Shown here: in pieces, positions 19,078 through 27,610 of the stretch | Position numbering within the stretch: the stretch's first letter is position 1 | Layout of the letters: each line of letters starts with the position of its first letter | DNA from: JASGIT01 sp047601665 | GTDB taxonomy: Bacteria > Pseudomonadota > Gammaproteobacteria > Burkholderiales > Burkholderiaceae_C | Assembly: GCA_047601665.1 (NCBI GenBank) | Contig: JASGIT010000001.1 | Span: 1,178,001-1,242,000, forward strand | Direction: 5' to 3' | Length of the DNA: 64,000 nucleotides | The notes under the pieces: model-generated | Databases searched by the model: none | The model's input: the letters and a program-made list of their open reading frames with translations, nothing else | Told to the model about the DNA's origin: nothing | Translations under genes and position numbers: made by a program

Positions 19078-20087
19078 CGACCGAACCGCCAGCCCCCCTG
19101 CACCACCGCGACAGCCGCCCCCGCCTGCTGGTGGTGGACGACGAGCCCTCCAACCTGCAGGTGCTGCGCCACGTGCTGCAGGCCGACTACCGCCTGCTGT
19201 TCGCCACCGACGGCGAACGCGCCCTCGCCCTCGCGCGCCAGCAGCAGCCCGACCTGATCCTGCTCGACGTGATGATGCCGGACATGGACGGCTACGCCGT
19301 GTGCGCGGCGCTCAAGGCCGACGCGGCCACGGCCCCCGTGCCCGTGATCTTCGTCACCGCGCTGTCCGACAGCCGGGACGAGGCGCGCGGCTTCGACGTG
19401 GGCGCGGTGGACTACATCTCCAAGCCCGTGAGCGCCCCCGTGGTGCGCGCGCGCGTACGCACCCACCTGTCGCTGGTGCGGCTCGACGAGCTGCGCGAAA
19501 CCCGCCTGCAGATCGTGCAGCGCCTGGGCCGCGCCGCCGAGTACAAGGACAACGAGACCGGAATGCACGTCATCCGCATGAGCCACTACGCGCACCGCCT
19601 CGCGCTCGCGGCGCAGTGCGGCCCGGCCTGGGCCGAAGACCTGCTCAACGCCGCGCCCATGCACGACGTGGGCAAGATCGGCATTCCCGACGCCGTGCTG
19701 CGCAAGCCCGGCCCGCTGACGAGCGAGGAATGGACCACCATGCGCCGCCACCCCCAGATCGGAGCCGAGATCATCGGCACGCACCCCTCGGGCGTGCTGC
19801 GCATGGCGCACACCATCGCGCTCGCGCACCACGAGAAATGGGACGGCAGCGGCTACCCGCACGGCCTGGCGGGCGAGGACATCCCGCTGGAGGCGCGCAT
19901 CGTCGCCATCGCCGACGTGTTCGACGCCCTCACCTCCGAGCGCCCCTACAAGAAAGCCTGGGCCGCGCAGGACGCGCTGGCCGAAATCCAGGCCCAGGCG
20001 GGCCGGCACTTCGACCCGGCGCTGGTCGAGCGCTTCGTGCCGCTGATGCCGGAGCTGCTGGCAATCCGCGACCGCTGGGCCGACTGA
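19074..20087 (+). CDS. Response regulator with HD-GYP phosphodiesterase domain
   Basis: A 337-residue protein of the RpfG type. The N-terminal receiver (VVDDEPSNLQVL; phosphoacceptor in LLDVMMPDMDGY; lysine in ISKPVSA) is followed by an HD-GYP domain (about residues 150-320) with the metal-binding HDVGKIG and HHEKWDGSGYP and the signature ADVFDALTS. It is predicted to hydrolyse cyclic di-GMP when phosphorylated by the upstream hybrid kinase, whose stop codon overlaps its start. The pair would link a membrane redox or gas signal to motility and biofilm control. Confidence 0.95.
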   Translation: MTTEPPAPLHHRDSRPRLLVVDDEPSNLQVLRHVLQADYRLLFATDGERALALARQQQPDLILLDVMMPDMDGYAVCAALKADAATAPVPVIFVTALSDSRDEARGFDVGAVDYISKPVSAPVVRARVRTHLSLVRLDELRETRLQIVQRLGRAAEYKDNETGMHVIRMSHYAHRLALAAQCGPAWAEDLLNAAPMHDVGKIGIPDAVLRKPGPLTSEEWTTMRRHPQIGAEIIGTHPSGVLRMAHTIALAHHEKWDGSGYPHGLAGEDIPLEARIVAIADVFDALTSERPYKKAWAAQDALAEIQAQAGRHFDPALVERFVPLMPELLAIRDRWAD

Positions 20088-20099
20088 CACAATGCGCGC

Positions 20100-21752
20100 G
20101 TGCAACGGCGCGACTTCCTGACCCTTCCCACCCTGGCCCTGGCGGGCTGCGGCCAGCCGCCCCACGATCTCGACGGCGGCTTCACCGGCATCGACATGGC
20201 GCGCGGCCACGCCCTGCGCGACCGGCAAGGGGCCATTGCCGCCCCCGCCGCCACGCACCGCGCCCGGGTCGTCATCGCGGGCGGCGGCGTGGCGGGCCTG
20301 GCGGCGGTGCGCGCGCTGCGCCTCGCGGGCGTGGAGGACTTCGCCCTGCTCGAACTCGAAGACCAGCCCGGCGGCAACAGCCGCGCGGGCCGCGTGGGCG
20401 GCCTGCCCTGCCCGCTGGGCGCGCACTACCTGCCCGTGCCCGGCGACGGCGCGCCCGAGGTGCAGGACCTGCTCGAAGAACTCGGCCTGCGCCAGCGCGT
20501 GGCGGGCCGCTGGCAGTACGACGAACTGCACCTGTGCCACAGCCCGCAGGAGCGCCTGTACTCCAACGGCCAGTGGCACGAGGGCCTGCTGCCCGTGGAC
20601 GGCGTGGCCCCGTCCACCCTCGGCCAATACCGCCGCTTCGCGCGCCGCGTGGACGCGCTGGCGCGCCAGGCGCCCTTCCACATGCCCACGCTGCGCGGCT
20701 GGACGCCAAAACAACCGCTAGCGCCCGTCCATCAAGCGCTGGACGCTATTATTTTTGATGAATGGCTGGCCCGCGAAGGTTTTGACGACGCCCACCTGCG
20801 CTGGTACCTGAATTACTGCTGCCGCGACGACTACGGCGCGGGCACGGCGCGCGTGTCGGCCTGGGCGGGCATCCACTACTTCGCCAGCCGCCATGGCTTC
20901 CACGCGCCGGGCGAGGCGAACGAGGACCGCGACAGCGTACTGACCTGGCCCGAGGGCAACGGCTGGCTCACCCAGCGCCTGGCCGCGCCGCTCGCGGGCC
21001 GGCTGCGCACCGGCGCCGTGGTGCTGCGCATCGCCGAGGGCCGCCACGGCGTGGAGGTCGATGCACTGGTGCATGGCCGCATCGAACGCTGGCAGGCCGC
21101 GCGCTGCGTGGTGGCGCTGCCCGCCTTCATCGCCGCGCGCGTGGTGCAGAACCCGCCCGCCTTTGTGCCCCAGGCCGCGCAACGCCTGCAATGGGCGCCC
21201 TGGCTGGTCGCCAACATCCACCTGCGCGCCCCGCTGGCCGACCGCCCCGGCGCCGCGCCCGCGTGGGACAACGTACTGCACAACGACCCCAACCCCGGCG
21301 GCCTGGGCTATGTGGATGCGGGCCACCAGCGGCTCGACCCCCGGGCCGCGCTCACGCTGCCCACGGTGCTGAGCTACTACCAGGCCCTGGGCGACCAGCC
21401 CGACGGCCGCCGCGCGCTGTCCGAAAGGCCCTGGACGTTCTGGCGCGACGCCATCCTCGCCGCCCTGGCCCGCCCGCACCCGGACTTGGCCGATCTGGCG
21501 ACGCGCATGGAAATCACGCGCTACGGCCACGCCATGTCCATCCCCGTGCCGGGCACGCAGGCATTCTTGAGCCAAATCGGCCTCCAGCCCTTGGCTGGCA
21601 AGCGCTACCAGCTATCGAATGGAGAGCGCATCACGCTGCCCCCCACGCCCGCCACTGCGCGCCTCGCGTTCGCGCACGCCGACTGGTCGGGCTACTCGGT
21701 GTTCGAGGAAGCCTTCACGCGCGGGCACGCGGCGGGGCTCCTGGCGGCCTGA
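20100..21752 (+). CDS. Tat-exported FAD-dependent oxidoreductase, amine oxidase-like
   Basis: A 550-residue flavoprotein. The GTG start gives MQRRDFLTLPTLALAGCG, a short twin-arginine-like signal with a lipobox, so it is probably a folded, membrane-anchored periplasmic protein. The FAD-binding Rossmann motif VVIAGGGVAGLAAVRAL lies at about residue 57, followed by LLELEDQPGGNSRAG as in amine oxidases and phytoene dehydrogenases. The substrate is unknown. It is close to the spermidine synthase cluster, which makes a polyamine-like amine conceivable but unproven. Two copies of the hairpin repeat lie in frame (about residues 203-220 and 491-508), both apparently tolerated. Confidence 0.8.
   Translation: MQRRDFLTLPTLALAGCGQPPHDLDGGFTGIDMARGHALRDRQGAIAAPAATHRARVVIAGGGVAGLAAVRALRLAGVEDFALLELEDQPGGNSRAGRVGGLPCPLGAHYLPVPGDGAPEVQDLLEELGLRQRVAGRWQYDELHLCHSPQERLYSNGQWHEGLLPVDGVAPSTLGQYRRFARRVDALARQAPFHMPTLRGWTPKQPLAPVHQALDAIIFDEWLAREGFDDAHLRWYLNYCCRDDYGAGTARVSAWAGIHYFASRHGFHAPGEANEDRDSVLTWPEGNGWLTQRLAAPLAGRLRTGAVVLRIAEGRHGVEVDALVHGRIERWQAARCVVALPAFIAARVVQNPPAFVPQAAQRLQWAPWLVANIHLRAPLADRPGAAPAWDNVLHNDPNPGGLGYVDAGHQRLDPRAALTLPTVLSYYQALGDQPDGRRALSERPWTFWRDAILAALARPHPDLADLATRMEITRYGHAMSIPVPGTQAFLSQIGLQPLAGKRYQLSNGERITLPPTPATARLAFAHADWSGYSVFEEAFTRGHAAGLLAA
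20706..20760 (+). repeat. Dispersed hairpin repeat, copy 4 (inside a gene)
   Basis: CCAAAACAACCGCTAGCGCC, then CCATCAAGCGCTGGACGCT and ATTATTTTTGA, within the flavin oxidoreductase. It encodes KQPLAPVHQALDAIIFDE without breaking the frame. Confidence 0.85.
21571..21622 (+). repeat. Dispersed hairpin repeat, copy 5 (inside a gene)
   Basis: CCAAATCGGCCTCCAGCCC, then GGCAAGCGCTACCAGCTATC, near the C-terminus of the same flavin oxidoreductase. It encodes QIGLQPLAGKRYQLSNG. Confidence 0.8.
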
Positions 21753-21787
21753 CGCCCGGCGACCCTGCGATGGGCAGGGGCATTAAT

Positions 21788-21820
21788 TTAGATATATCGT
21801 AATTAAATCGATATATCTAA
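21788..21820. promoter_or_regulatory. Operator of the PadR-family repressor
   Basis: A perfect 12-bp inverted repeat TTAGATATATCG - 9 AT bases - CGATATATCTAA, ending 9 bp before the padR-type ATG. It overlaps the expected promoter and is a likely autorepression site. Confidence 0.85.
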
Positions 21821-21829
21821 AGAAAAGCC

Positions 21830-22327
21830 ATGCACCCTTCCGAATTCCCTGCCCGGCGCGCCGGCGGACGCATCTTCGGCCACGGCGGCCTGCGCCTCGT
21901 GCTGCTGCAACTCATCGCCGACAAGCCGTGCCACGGCTACGAACTCATCAAGGCCATCGAAGAGCGGCTGGGCGGCAGCTACAGCCCCAGCCCGGGCGTG
22001 GTCTACCCCACGCTCACGCTGCTCGAAGAAATGGGCCACGTCACCGTGAGCGCCGAAAGCGGCGGGCGCAAGCTGCACACCGTCACGCCGGCGGGCCGCG
22101 AGCACCTGGAGGCCCACCGCGCCGAGGTGGACCAGCTGCTCGCGCGCATGGCCCGCGGCGAAGGCGGCCGCCACCCCGGCGAGCGCCCGGCCCCCGTCGA
22201 GCGCGCCGTGCACAACCTGCGCCACGCGCTGCACCTGCGCCTGGCGCGCGGGCCGCTGGCCGAGGCGCAGGCCCACGCCATTGCCGACGTGCTCGACGCG
22301 GCGGCGCGGCAGATCGAGCGGCTCTGA
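21830..22327 (+). CDS. PadR family transcriptional regulator, YqjI-like
   Basis: A 165-residue PadR regulator. The N-terminal winged helix (GHGGLRLVLLQLIADKPCHG, then YELIKAIEERLGG and SPGVVYPTLTLLEEMG) resembles E. coli YqjI, a metal-responsive repressor of itself and of the siderophore reductase gene yqjH. The long His-rich N-terminal extension of YqjI, which binds nickel, is absent, so metal sensing may differ. A helical C-terminal dimerization region follows. The gene has a perfect operator in its promoter and is followed 74 bp later by a siderophore-interacting protein gene, the same pairing as in E. coli. Confidence 0.9.
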   Translation: MHPSEFPARRAGGRIFGHGGLRLVLLQLIADKPCHGYELIKAIEERLGGSYSPSPGVVYPTLTLLEEMGHVTVSAESGGRKLHTVTPAGREHLEAHRAEVDQLLARMARGEGGRHPGERPAPVERAVHNLRHALHLRLARGPLAEAQAHAIADVLDAAARQIERL

Positions 22328-22335
22328 CCGCCACT

Positions 22336-22400
22336 ACCAAAAAGAGCGCTGCCCGCGCACGCTCCATCAGCGCTGGCGGCCTGTTTCACCCTGAAAAAAG
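22336..22400 (-). repeat. Dispersed hairpin repeat, copy 6 (degenerate)
   Basis: AGCGCTGCCCGCGCACGCTC followed by CATCAGCGCTGGCGGCC, between the PadR and siderophore-reductase genes. The core is recognisable but the flanks are eroded. Confidence 0.6.
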
Positions 22401-22401
22401 C

Positions 22402-23235
22402 ATGAACACCACCATCACCACCCCGGAAACCCCATCTCCCCGCGCCCTGCAGCGCGTGCGCCACGAAGTGCGCCGCCGCACCCTCACCGTGCAGCGCGCC
22501 GAGCGCATCACCCCGCACTGCATCCGCGTCACGCTCGCGGGCGACGAGCTGGCGGGCTTCCACAGCCCCGGCTTCGACGACCACGTCAAGCTCCTGCTGC
22601 CCGACGCCGCCACGGGCGAACTCCAGTGGCCCCGCCTGCGCCCCGACGGCACCCCCGACCCCGACGCCCCGCGCCCGCCGATGCGCGACTACACGCCCCG
22701 CCACCACGACGCGCGGGCCGGCACCCTGGCCATCGACTTCGCCCTGCACGACGCCGGCCCCGCCACCGCCTGGGCGCTGCAGGCCGCGCCGGGCCAGCGC
22801 GTGGGCGTGGGCGGGCCGCGCGGCTCGCTGCTGGTGCCGCTCGCGTTCGACGGCTACGTGCTCGCGGGCGACGACACCGCGCTGCCCGCCATCGCCCGCC
22901 GCCTGGCCGAGCTGCCCCCGGGCACGCCCGCCCTGGCCCTGATCGAGGTGGACGGCCCCGCCGACGAACAGCCCCTGCCCACGGCGGCCCAGGCGCGCAT
23001 CCACTGGGTGCACCGCAGCGCCGCTGCCGCCGGCCCCGCCCCGCTGCTGGCCGCCCTGCGCGCCCTGCCCCTGCCGCCGGGCGACGTGCACGCCTGGGTG
23101 GCCTGCGAAAGCGCCACCGCCAAGGCGCTGCGCGCCCACCTCGTGGACGAGCGCGGCGTGCGCCCGCAGTGGGTCAAGGCCTCGGGCTACTGGCGGCGCG
23201 GCAGCGCGGCCACGCACGACACCATCGAGGGCTGA
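22402..23235 (+). CDS. Siderophore-interacting protein, ferric-chelate reductase (YqjH-like)
   Basis: A 277-residue cytosolic flavin reductase of the ViuB/YqjH family, which uses NAD(P)H to release iron from ferric siderophores. Seen: the FAD-binding RDYTPR motif (about residue 96), GGPRGSLLVP, the SIP-domain start VLAGDDTALPAIARRLAEL, and the C-terminal VKASGYWRRG. It lies downstream of a YqjI-like PadR regulator whose operator is upstream of both genes. The gene for the flavin precursor enzyme riboflavin synthase follows 29 bp later. Confidence 0.92.
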   Translation: MNTTITTPETPSPRALQRVRHEVRRRTLTVQRAERITPHCIRVTLAGDELAGFHSPGFDDHVKLLLPDAATGELQWPRLRPDGTPDPDAPRPPMRDYTPRHHDARAGTLAIDFALHDAGPATAWALQAAPGQRVGVGGPRGSLLVPLAFDGYVLAGDDTALPAIARRLAELPPGTPALALIEVDGPADEQPLPTAAQARIHWVHRSAAAAGPAPLLAALRALPLPPGDVHAWVACESATAKALRAHLVDERGVRPQWVKASGYWRRGSAATHDTIEG

Positions 23236-23264
23236 CCGCAGGGCCGGATGGCACAATCCGCGCC

Positions 23265-23966
23265 ATGTTTACCGGCATCGTCCAAGCCACGGCGGGCATC
23301 GCCGCCATCCACGACCGCGCGGGCCTGCGCACCTTCACGCTCGACTTTCCCGAGGGCTTCTGCGCAGACCTCGCCGTCGGCGCCAGCGTCTCCACCGACG
23401 GCGTGTGCCTCACGGTGACCGAGCTCCTCTCCCCCACGCAGGCCGTGTTCGACGTGATGCAGCAGAGCCTGAACATCACCACGCTGGGCCGCCTGCGCGA
23501 GGGCGACCGCGTGAACGTGGAGCGCGCGGCCAAGGACGGCGCCGAGATCGGCGGCCACCCGCTGTCGGGCCACGTGGACTTCACGGGCACCCTGGTCGAG
23601 CGCCGCGAGTTCGACAACAACCTCGTCTGGCGCGTGGCCGTGCCCGAGGCATTCCGCCGCTATGTCTTCGCCAAGGGCTACATCGCCATCCACGGCGCGA
23701 GCCTCACGGTGGCCGAGGTGGACCGCGCCGCGGGCTGGTTCGAGGTCTGGCTCATCCCCGAAACCCGCCGCGCCACGGTGTTCGAGGGCAAGCAGGCGGG
23801 CGACGCGCTCAACATCGAGATCGAGCGCAGCACCCAGGTGGTGGTCGATACCGTGCGCGAGGCCGTGCAGGAGAGCCTGGGCCGCCTCACGCCCGTGCTC
23901 GAAGCCCTGCTCAAGGAAAAGGGCCTGTCGCTCGACGACTTCCTGCCTGCGCCCACGATGAGATGA
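23265..23966 (+). CDS. ribE: Riboflavin synthase, alpha chain
   Basis: A 233-residue enzyme that dismutates two 6,7-dimethyl-8-ribityllumazine molecules to riboflavin. There are two lumazine-binding domains: the first from MFTGIVQ with DGVCLTV and GGHPLSGHVD, the second with KGYIAIHGASLTV and LIPETRRATVF. The NIEIERSTQ segment and the overall pattern resemble the E. coli enzyme. It is slightly longer than usual because of a C-terminal helical extension. No FMN riboswitch is visible upstream and no other riboflavin genes are nearby. It lies 29 bp after a flavin reductase gene and 8 bp before a Nudix gene. Confidence 0.93.
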   Translation: MFTGIVQATAGIAAIHDRAGLRTFTLDFPEGFCADLAVGASVSTDGVCLTVTELLSPTQAVFDVMQQSLNITTLGRLREGDRVNVERAAKDGAEIGGHPLSGHVDFTGTLVERREFDNNLVWRVAVPEAFRRYVFAKGYIAIHGASLTVAEVDRAAGWFEVWLIPETRRATVFEGKQAGDALNIEIERSTQVVVDTVREAVQESLGRLTPVLEALLKEKGLSLDDFLPAPTMR

Positions 23967-23974
23967 GATAACCC

Positions 23975-24457
23975 ATGCCCAACCGCTGGAAACCCAACGT
24001 CACCGTGGCCGCCATCATCGAGCGCGAGGGCCGCTTCCTGCTGGTGGAGGAAGACACCGCCGACGGCCTGCGCCTGAACAACCCCGCGGGTCACCTCGAC
24101 CCCGGCGAATCGCCCGTGGACGGCTGCATCCGCGAAGTGCTGGAAGAAACCGCCTACGACTTCGAGCCCCAGGCGCTGGTGGGCGTGTACCTCAACCGCT
24201 TCACCCGCACCCGCACGGGCGACGACATCACCTACCTGCGCTTCGCATTCTGCGGCGGCGCGGGCACGCACCACGCCTGGCGCACGCTCGACGACGGCAT
24301 CGTGCGCGCGGTGTGGATGACGCCCGACGAAATCCGCGCCAGCGCCGCCCGCCACCGCAGCCCGCTGGTGCTGCGCACGCTGGAGGACTACCTGGCCGGC
24401 CGGCGCGCGCCGCTGGACCTGGTGTTCACCGACGCGAGCGTGCTCAACCCGCCGTGA
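23975..24457 (+). CDS. nudJ: Nudix hydrolase, NudJ-like phosphatase
   Basis: A 160-residue Nudix enzyme. The Nudix box is complete: [13 protein letters not shown] followed by [11 protein letters not shown] (about residues 39-62), matching GX5EX7REUXEEXGU except for the final positions. The E. coli NudJ acts on thiamine and nucleotide pyrophosphates. The assignment rests on overall similarity and on its place directly upstream of mnmA, as in E. coli. The gene begins 8 bp after riboflavin synthase. Confidence 0.85.
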   Translation: MPNRWKPNVTVAAIIEREGRFLLVEEDTADGLRLNNPAGHLDPGESPVDGCIREVLEETAYDFEPQALVGVYLNRFTRTRTGDDITYLRFAFCGGAGTHHAWRTLDDGIVRAVWMTPDEIRASAARHRSPLVLRTLEDYLAGRRAPLDLVFTDASVLNPP

Positions 24458-24503
24458 ACCTTCGGCCAGCGCCGCCTGCCGGGCGGGCCGGATAATCGCG
24501 CCC

Positions 24504-25610
24504 ATGAGCAAACAGCGTGTGGTGGTGGGCCTGTCGGGCGGCGTGGATTCGGCGGTGACGGCCTATCTTCTGAAGCAGCAGGGCCACGAGGTGGTCGGCA
24601 TCTTCATGAAGAACTGGGAGGATGACGACGACAGCGAATACTGCTCGTCCAACATCGACTTCGTGGACGCCGCCGCCGTGGCCGACGTGGTCGGCATCGA
24701 GATCGAGCACGTGAATTTCGCGGCCGAATACAAGGACCGCGTGTTCGCCGAATTCCTGCGCGAATACCAGGCGGGCCGCACGCCCAACCCCGACGTGCTG
24801 TGCAATGCCGAGATCAAGTTCAAGGCCTTCCTCGACCACGCCATGCGCCTGGGCGCCGAGAAGATCGCCACCGGCCACTACGCGCGCGTGCGGCACAACC
24901 CGGCCACGGGCCTGCACGAACTGCTGAAAGGGCTGGACCCGGCCAAGGACCAGAGCTACTTCCTGCACCGCCTGAACCAGGCACAGCTGGCCAAGACGCT
25001 GTTCCCCGTGGGCGAGCTGCACAAGACCAAGGTGCGCCGTATCGCCGAGGAGATCGGTCTGCCCAACGCGAAGAAAAAGGATTCGACCGGCATCTGCTTC
25101 ATCGGCGAGCGGCCCTTCCGTGAATTCCTGAACCGCTACATCTCGCACGAGCCCGGCCCCATCCTGGACGACCGCAACCGCCGGCTGGGGCGGCACGTGG
25201 GCCTGTCGTTCTACACGCTGGGCCAACGCCAGGGCCTGGGCATCGGCGGCGTGAAGGAAAAGGGAGCCCAGCGCGGCGCGGGCGACCACGCGCCGTGGTT
25301 CGTGGCACGCAAGGAACTCGACAGGAACGTGCTGCGCGTGGTGCAGGGCCACGACCACCCGTGGCTGCTGTCGCACCAATTGGTGGCGGGCGATGCGAGC
25401 TGGGTGGCGGGCCACGCGCCTGCGGCAAGCCAGATCGCCGCCAAGACGCGCTACCGCCAGCAGGACGCGGCCTGCACCTTCAGCGCGCAGGGCGAGCACG
25501 CCTTCACGCTGCAATTCCCCGAAGCGCAATGGGCCGTCACGCCCGGCCAGTCCGCCGTGCTGTACGACGGCGAGGTGTGCCTGGGCGGCGGGGTGATCGC
25601 CGGCATGTAA
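24504..25610 (+). CDS. mnmA: tRNA-specific 2-thiouridylase MnmA
   Basis: A 368-residue enzyme that thiolates U34 of tRNA Lys, Glu and Gln. The PP-loop [11 protein letters not shown] is at residues 9-19. The two catalytic cysteines are present, in [12 protein letters not shown] (about residue 100) and [10 protein letters not shown] (about 198). The tRNA-recognition [19 protein letters not shown] stretch follows. Length is standard. The order nudJ-mnmA is conserved with E. coli. Confidence 0.97.
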   Translation: MSKQRVVVGLSGGVDSAVTAYLLKQQGHEVVGIFMKNWEDDDDSEYCSSNIDFVDAAAVADVVGIEIEHVNFAAEYKDRVFAEFLREYQAGRTPNPDVLCNAEIKFKAFLDHAMRLGAEKIATGHYARVRHNPATGLHELLKGLDPAKDQSYFLHRLNQAQLAKTLFPVGELHKTKVRRIAEEIGLPNAKKKDSTGICFIGERPFREFLNRYISHEPGPILDDRNRRLGRHVGLSFYTLGQRQGLGIGGVKEKGAQRGAGDHAPWFVARKELDRNVLRVVQGHDHPWLLSHQLVAGDASWVAGHAPAASQIAAKTRYRQQDAACTFSAQGEHAFTLQFPEAQWAVTPGQSAVLYDGEVCLGGGVIAGM

Positions 25611-25636
25611 GGGGCCTGCTCACGATCTTCAGGCGC

Positions 25637-25670
25637 AAAAAAAGGAAGAACCCCTCACCGGCGTCCTTCC
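25637..25670 (-). terminator. Terminator of ssb
   Basis: An 8-bp stem (GGAAGAAC / GTCCTTCC, one wobble pair), read on the minus strand, runs into seven T. It is placed 28 bp after the ssb stop. Confidence 0.75.
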
Positions 25671-25697
25671 CGCGTTGCGCTCCAGGCCGCCGAAGGC

Positions 25698-26243
25698 CTA
25701 GAACGGAATGTCGTCATCCATGTCGTCGAACCCCGACGCCGCGCGCGGCGCGGGCGCCGGCATGGGCGCCGGGGCCGGGCGTGGAGCCGGTGCGGGGCGC
25801 TGCGGCGGCGCGGCGCGGGGCGCGCGCTGGGGCGGGGCGTCGTAGCCGCCGCCCTGGTCGCCGTAGCCGCCATCGTCATAGCCGCCGCCACCGCCGCCCT
25901 GGCCTTGGCGGCTGCCCAGCATCTGCATGGTGTCGGCGCGGATTTCGGTGGCGTAGCGCTCCTGGCCGGTCTGCTGGTCGGTCCACTTGCGGGTGCGCAG
26001 GCTGCCTTCCACGTAGACCTGGCTGCCCTTGCGCAGGTACTGGCCCACGATCTCGGCCAGGCGGCCGTTGAAGACCACGCGGTGCCACTCGGTGGCTTCC
26101 TTGTTCTCGCCGGTGTTCTTGTCGCGCCAGCGGTCGGTGGTGGCGATGGTGACGTTGGCCACCTGGTCGCCGCTGGGGAAGGTGCGCATCTCGGGGTCGC
26201 GGCCCAGGTTGCCAACGATGATGACTTTGTTCACGGATGCCAT
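25698..26243 (-). CDS. ssb: Single-stranded DNA-binding protein
   Basis: A 181-residue SSB. The OB fold occupies about residues 1-112 ([34 protein letters not shown]). A Gly-rich then Pro/Ala-rich disordered linker follows, and the acidic tip DMDDDIPF, which recruits partner proteins, closes it. It is transcribed with the MFS gene upstream (32-bp gap). In many betaproteobacteria uvrA lies on the other side of that MFS gene; here uvrA is 8 kb away. Confidence 0.97.
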   Translation of the reverse strand: MASVNKVIIVGNLGRDPEMRTFPSGDQVANVTIATTDRWRDKNTGENKEATEWHRVVFNGRLAEIVGQYLRKGSQVYVEGSLRTRKWTDQQTGQERYATEIRADTMQMLGSRQGQGGGGGGYDDGGYGDQGGGYDAPPQRAPRAAPPQRPAPAPRPAPAPMPAPAPRAASGFDDMDDDIPF

Positions 26244-26275
26244 GTGCTTCTCTTCCTTACTTGAGGGCGATCATT

Positions 26276-27451
26276 CTAATGACCCCTGCCCACGGGCTGC
26301 AGCGACCACGTGCACACCAGCCACAGCGCCGCCAGCGCCGCCGTGGCCGTGAACAGGCCCGCGGGCCCCAGCCATTTGGACAGCGCGCCACCCACCGCGC
26401 CGCCCGCGAACAGGCCCAGCGACTGCAGCGTGTTGTACGCGCCCAGCGCCGCGCCGCGCAGCCGGGGCGGGGCCATGCGCGAGACCAGGCTGGGCTGCGT
26501 GGCCTCCAGCGCGTTGAAGCCGCAGAAGAACAGGAACATCAGCCCGCCCATCAGCCCGAGCGACGGCGCCGCGCCGCCGGCCGACAGCAGCGCCAGCGCC
26601 GCCTGCACCAGCAGCACCAGCGCGATGGCCCCGAGCAGCGCCGCGCGCAGGCGGCCGCGCCGCTCCAGCGCGAACAGGCCGCCCATGGCGACGAACGACA
26701 GCGCCACGGCGGGCAGGTACAGGTGCCAGTGCTCGGCCTTGGGCAGCCCGGCCTGCACCAGCATGGCGGGCACGGCCACCCACATGCTCATCTGGATGGT
26801 GTGCAGCGCGAACACGCCCGCATTCAGCCGCAGCAGGTCGGTGTGCCGCCACAGGTCGGCGAAGCGCCCCTTCGGTGCGTCGGCGTGCCGCGCGGGCTCG
26901 GGCGGCACCACCCACAGCACCACGGCGATGCCCGCGAGCGCGAGCGCGCAGGTCAGCCCGAACAGGCCGGACAGCCCCACCACCGCCGCCAGCGCGGGCG
27001 CGGCCACCAGCGCCACGGCGAACATCAGGCCGATGCTGCCGCCCACCAGCGCCATGGCCTTGGTGCGCACGCCGTCGCGCGTCAAGTCGGCCAGCAGCGC
27101 GGTGACGGCGGCGGACACGGCGCCCGCGCCTTGCAGCGCGCGCCCCGCGATCAGCACCGGCAGCGTGGGCGCCAGCGCCGCCAGCAGGCTGCCCGCCGCG
27201 AACACCAGCAGCCCCGCGACGATCACGCGCTTGCGCCCGAAGCGGTCGGACGCCAGGCCCAGCGGCAGTTGCAGCACGGCTTGCGTGAGGCCGTAGACGC
27301 CCATGGCCAGCCCGACCCAGGCCGGGTCGTCCCCGCCGGGGTACTTGCGCGCTTCGAGCGCGAACACGGGCAGCACGAGGAACAGGCCCAACATGCGCAG
27401 CGCGAAGATCAGCGCCAGGCTGCCGCTGGCGCGGCGCTCCTGCGGCGTCAT
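26276..27451 (-). CDS. MFS transporter, YajR-like drug efflux family
   Basis: A 391-residue 12-helix major facilitator. It begins MTPQERRASGSLALIFALRM. The MFS loop signature GLASDRFGRKRVIVAG between helices 2 and 3 is clear. The C-terminal YAM domain of E. coli YajR is absent. A GTG at 27523 would add 24 Pro/Ser-rich residues; neither start has a strong ribosome-binding site, and I prefer the ATG because the family usually starts there. Substrate unknown. It is followed by ssb on the same strand, the typical betaproteobacterial order. Confidence 0.88.
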   Translation of the reverse strand: MTPQERRASGSLALIFALRMLGLFLVLPVFALEARKYPGGDDPAWVGLAMGVYGLTQAVLQLPLGLASDRFGRKRVIVAGLLVFAAGSLLAALAPTLPVLIAGRALQGAGAVSAAVTALLADLTRDGVRTKAMALVGGSIGLMFAVALVAAPALAAVVGLSGLFGLTCALALAGIAVVLWVVPPEPARHADAPKGRFADLWRHTDLLRLNAGVFALHTIQMSMWVAVPAMLVQAGLPKAEHWHLYLPAVALSFVAMGGLFALERRGRLRAALLGAIALVLLVQAALALLSAGGAAPSLGLMGGLMFLFFCGFNALEATQPSLVSRMAPPRLRGAALGAYNTLQSLGLFAGGAVGGALSKWLGPAGLFTATAALAALWLVCTWSLQPVGRGH

Positions 27452-27552
27452 GGTGGTGGGGGAGGAGGGGGTGGTATCCGGCACGGGCGCGGGGGGAGGA
27501 GAGGCGAAGGGCAGGATTTTCACCCATGCGGGCGGCCGGAGGCGGTGCTTGG

Positions 27553-27610
27553 CATCAAATAGGGCACTAGCCTTTGTGCATCAAGCGCTGGCAGCTATGG
27601 TTTTGATAGT
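27553..27610 (+). repeat. Dispersed hairpin repeat, copy 7 (at a gene end)
   Basis: ATCAAATAGGGCACTAGCC ... ATCAAGCGCTGGCAGCTAT then GGTTTTGATAG. It overlaps the 3' end of the SulP gene, giving it its last codons and stop, and marks the left edge of the accessory block. Confidence 0.88.

Noticed and set aside
17613..20714. Very long open frame on the minus strand across the kinase, HD-GYP and oxidoreductase genes
   Set aside because: It is antisense to three clear plus-strand genes with intact domains. The GC-rich third codon position leaves the opposite strand open. Its translation is low-complexity Arg/Ala/His-rich with no domain.
23236..23264. FMN riboswitch before riboflavin synthase
   Set aside because: The gap is only 29 bp, far too short for the aptamer, and none of its conserved segments is present in the preceding gene end.
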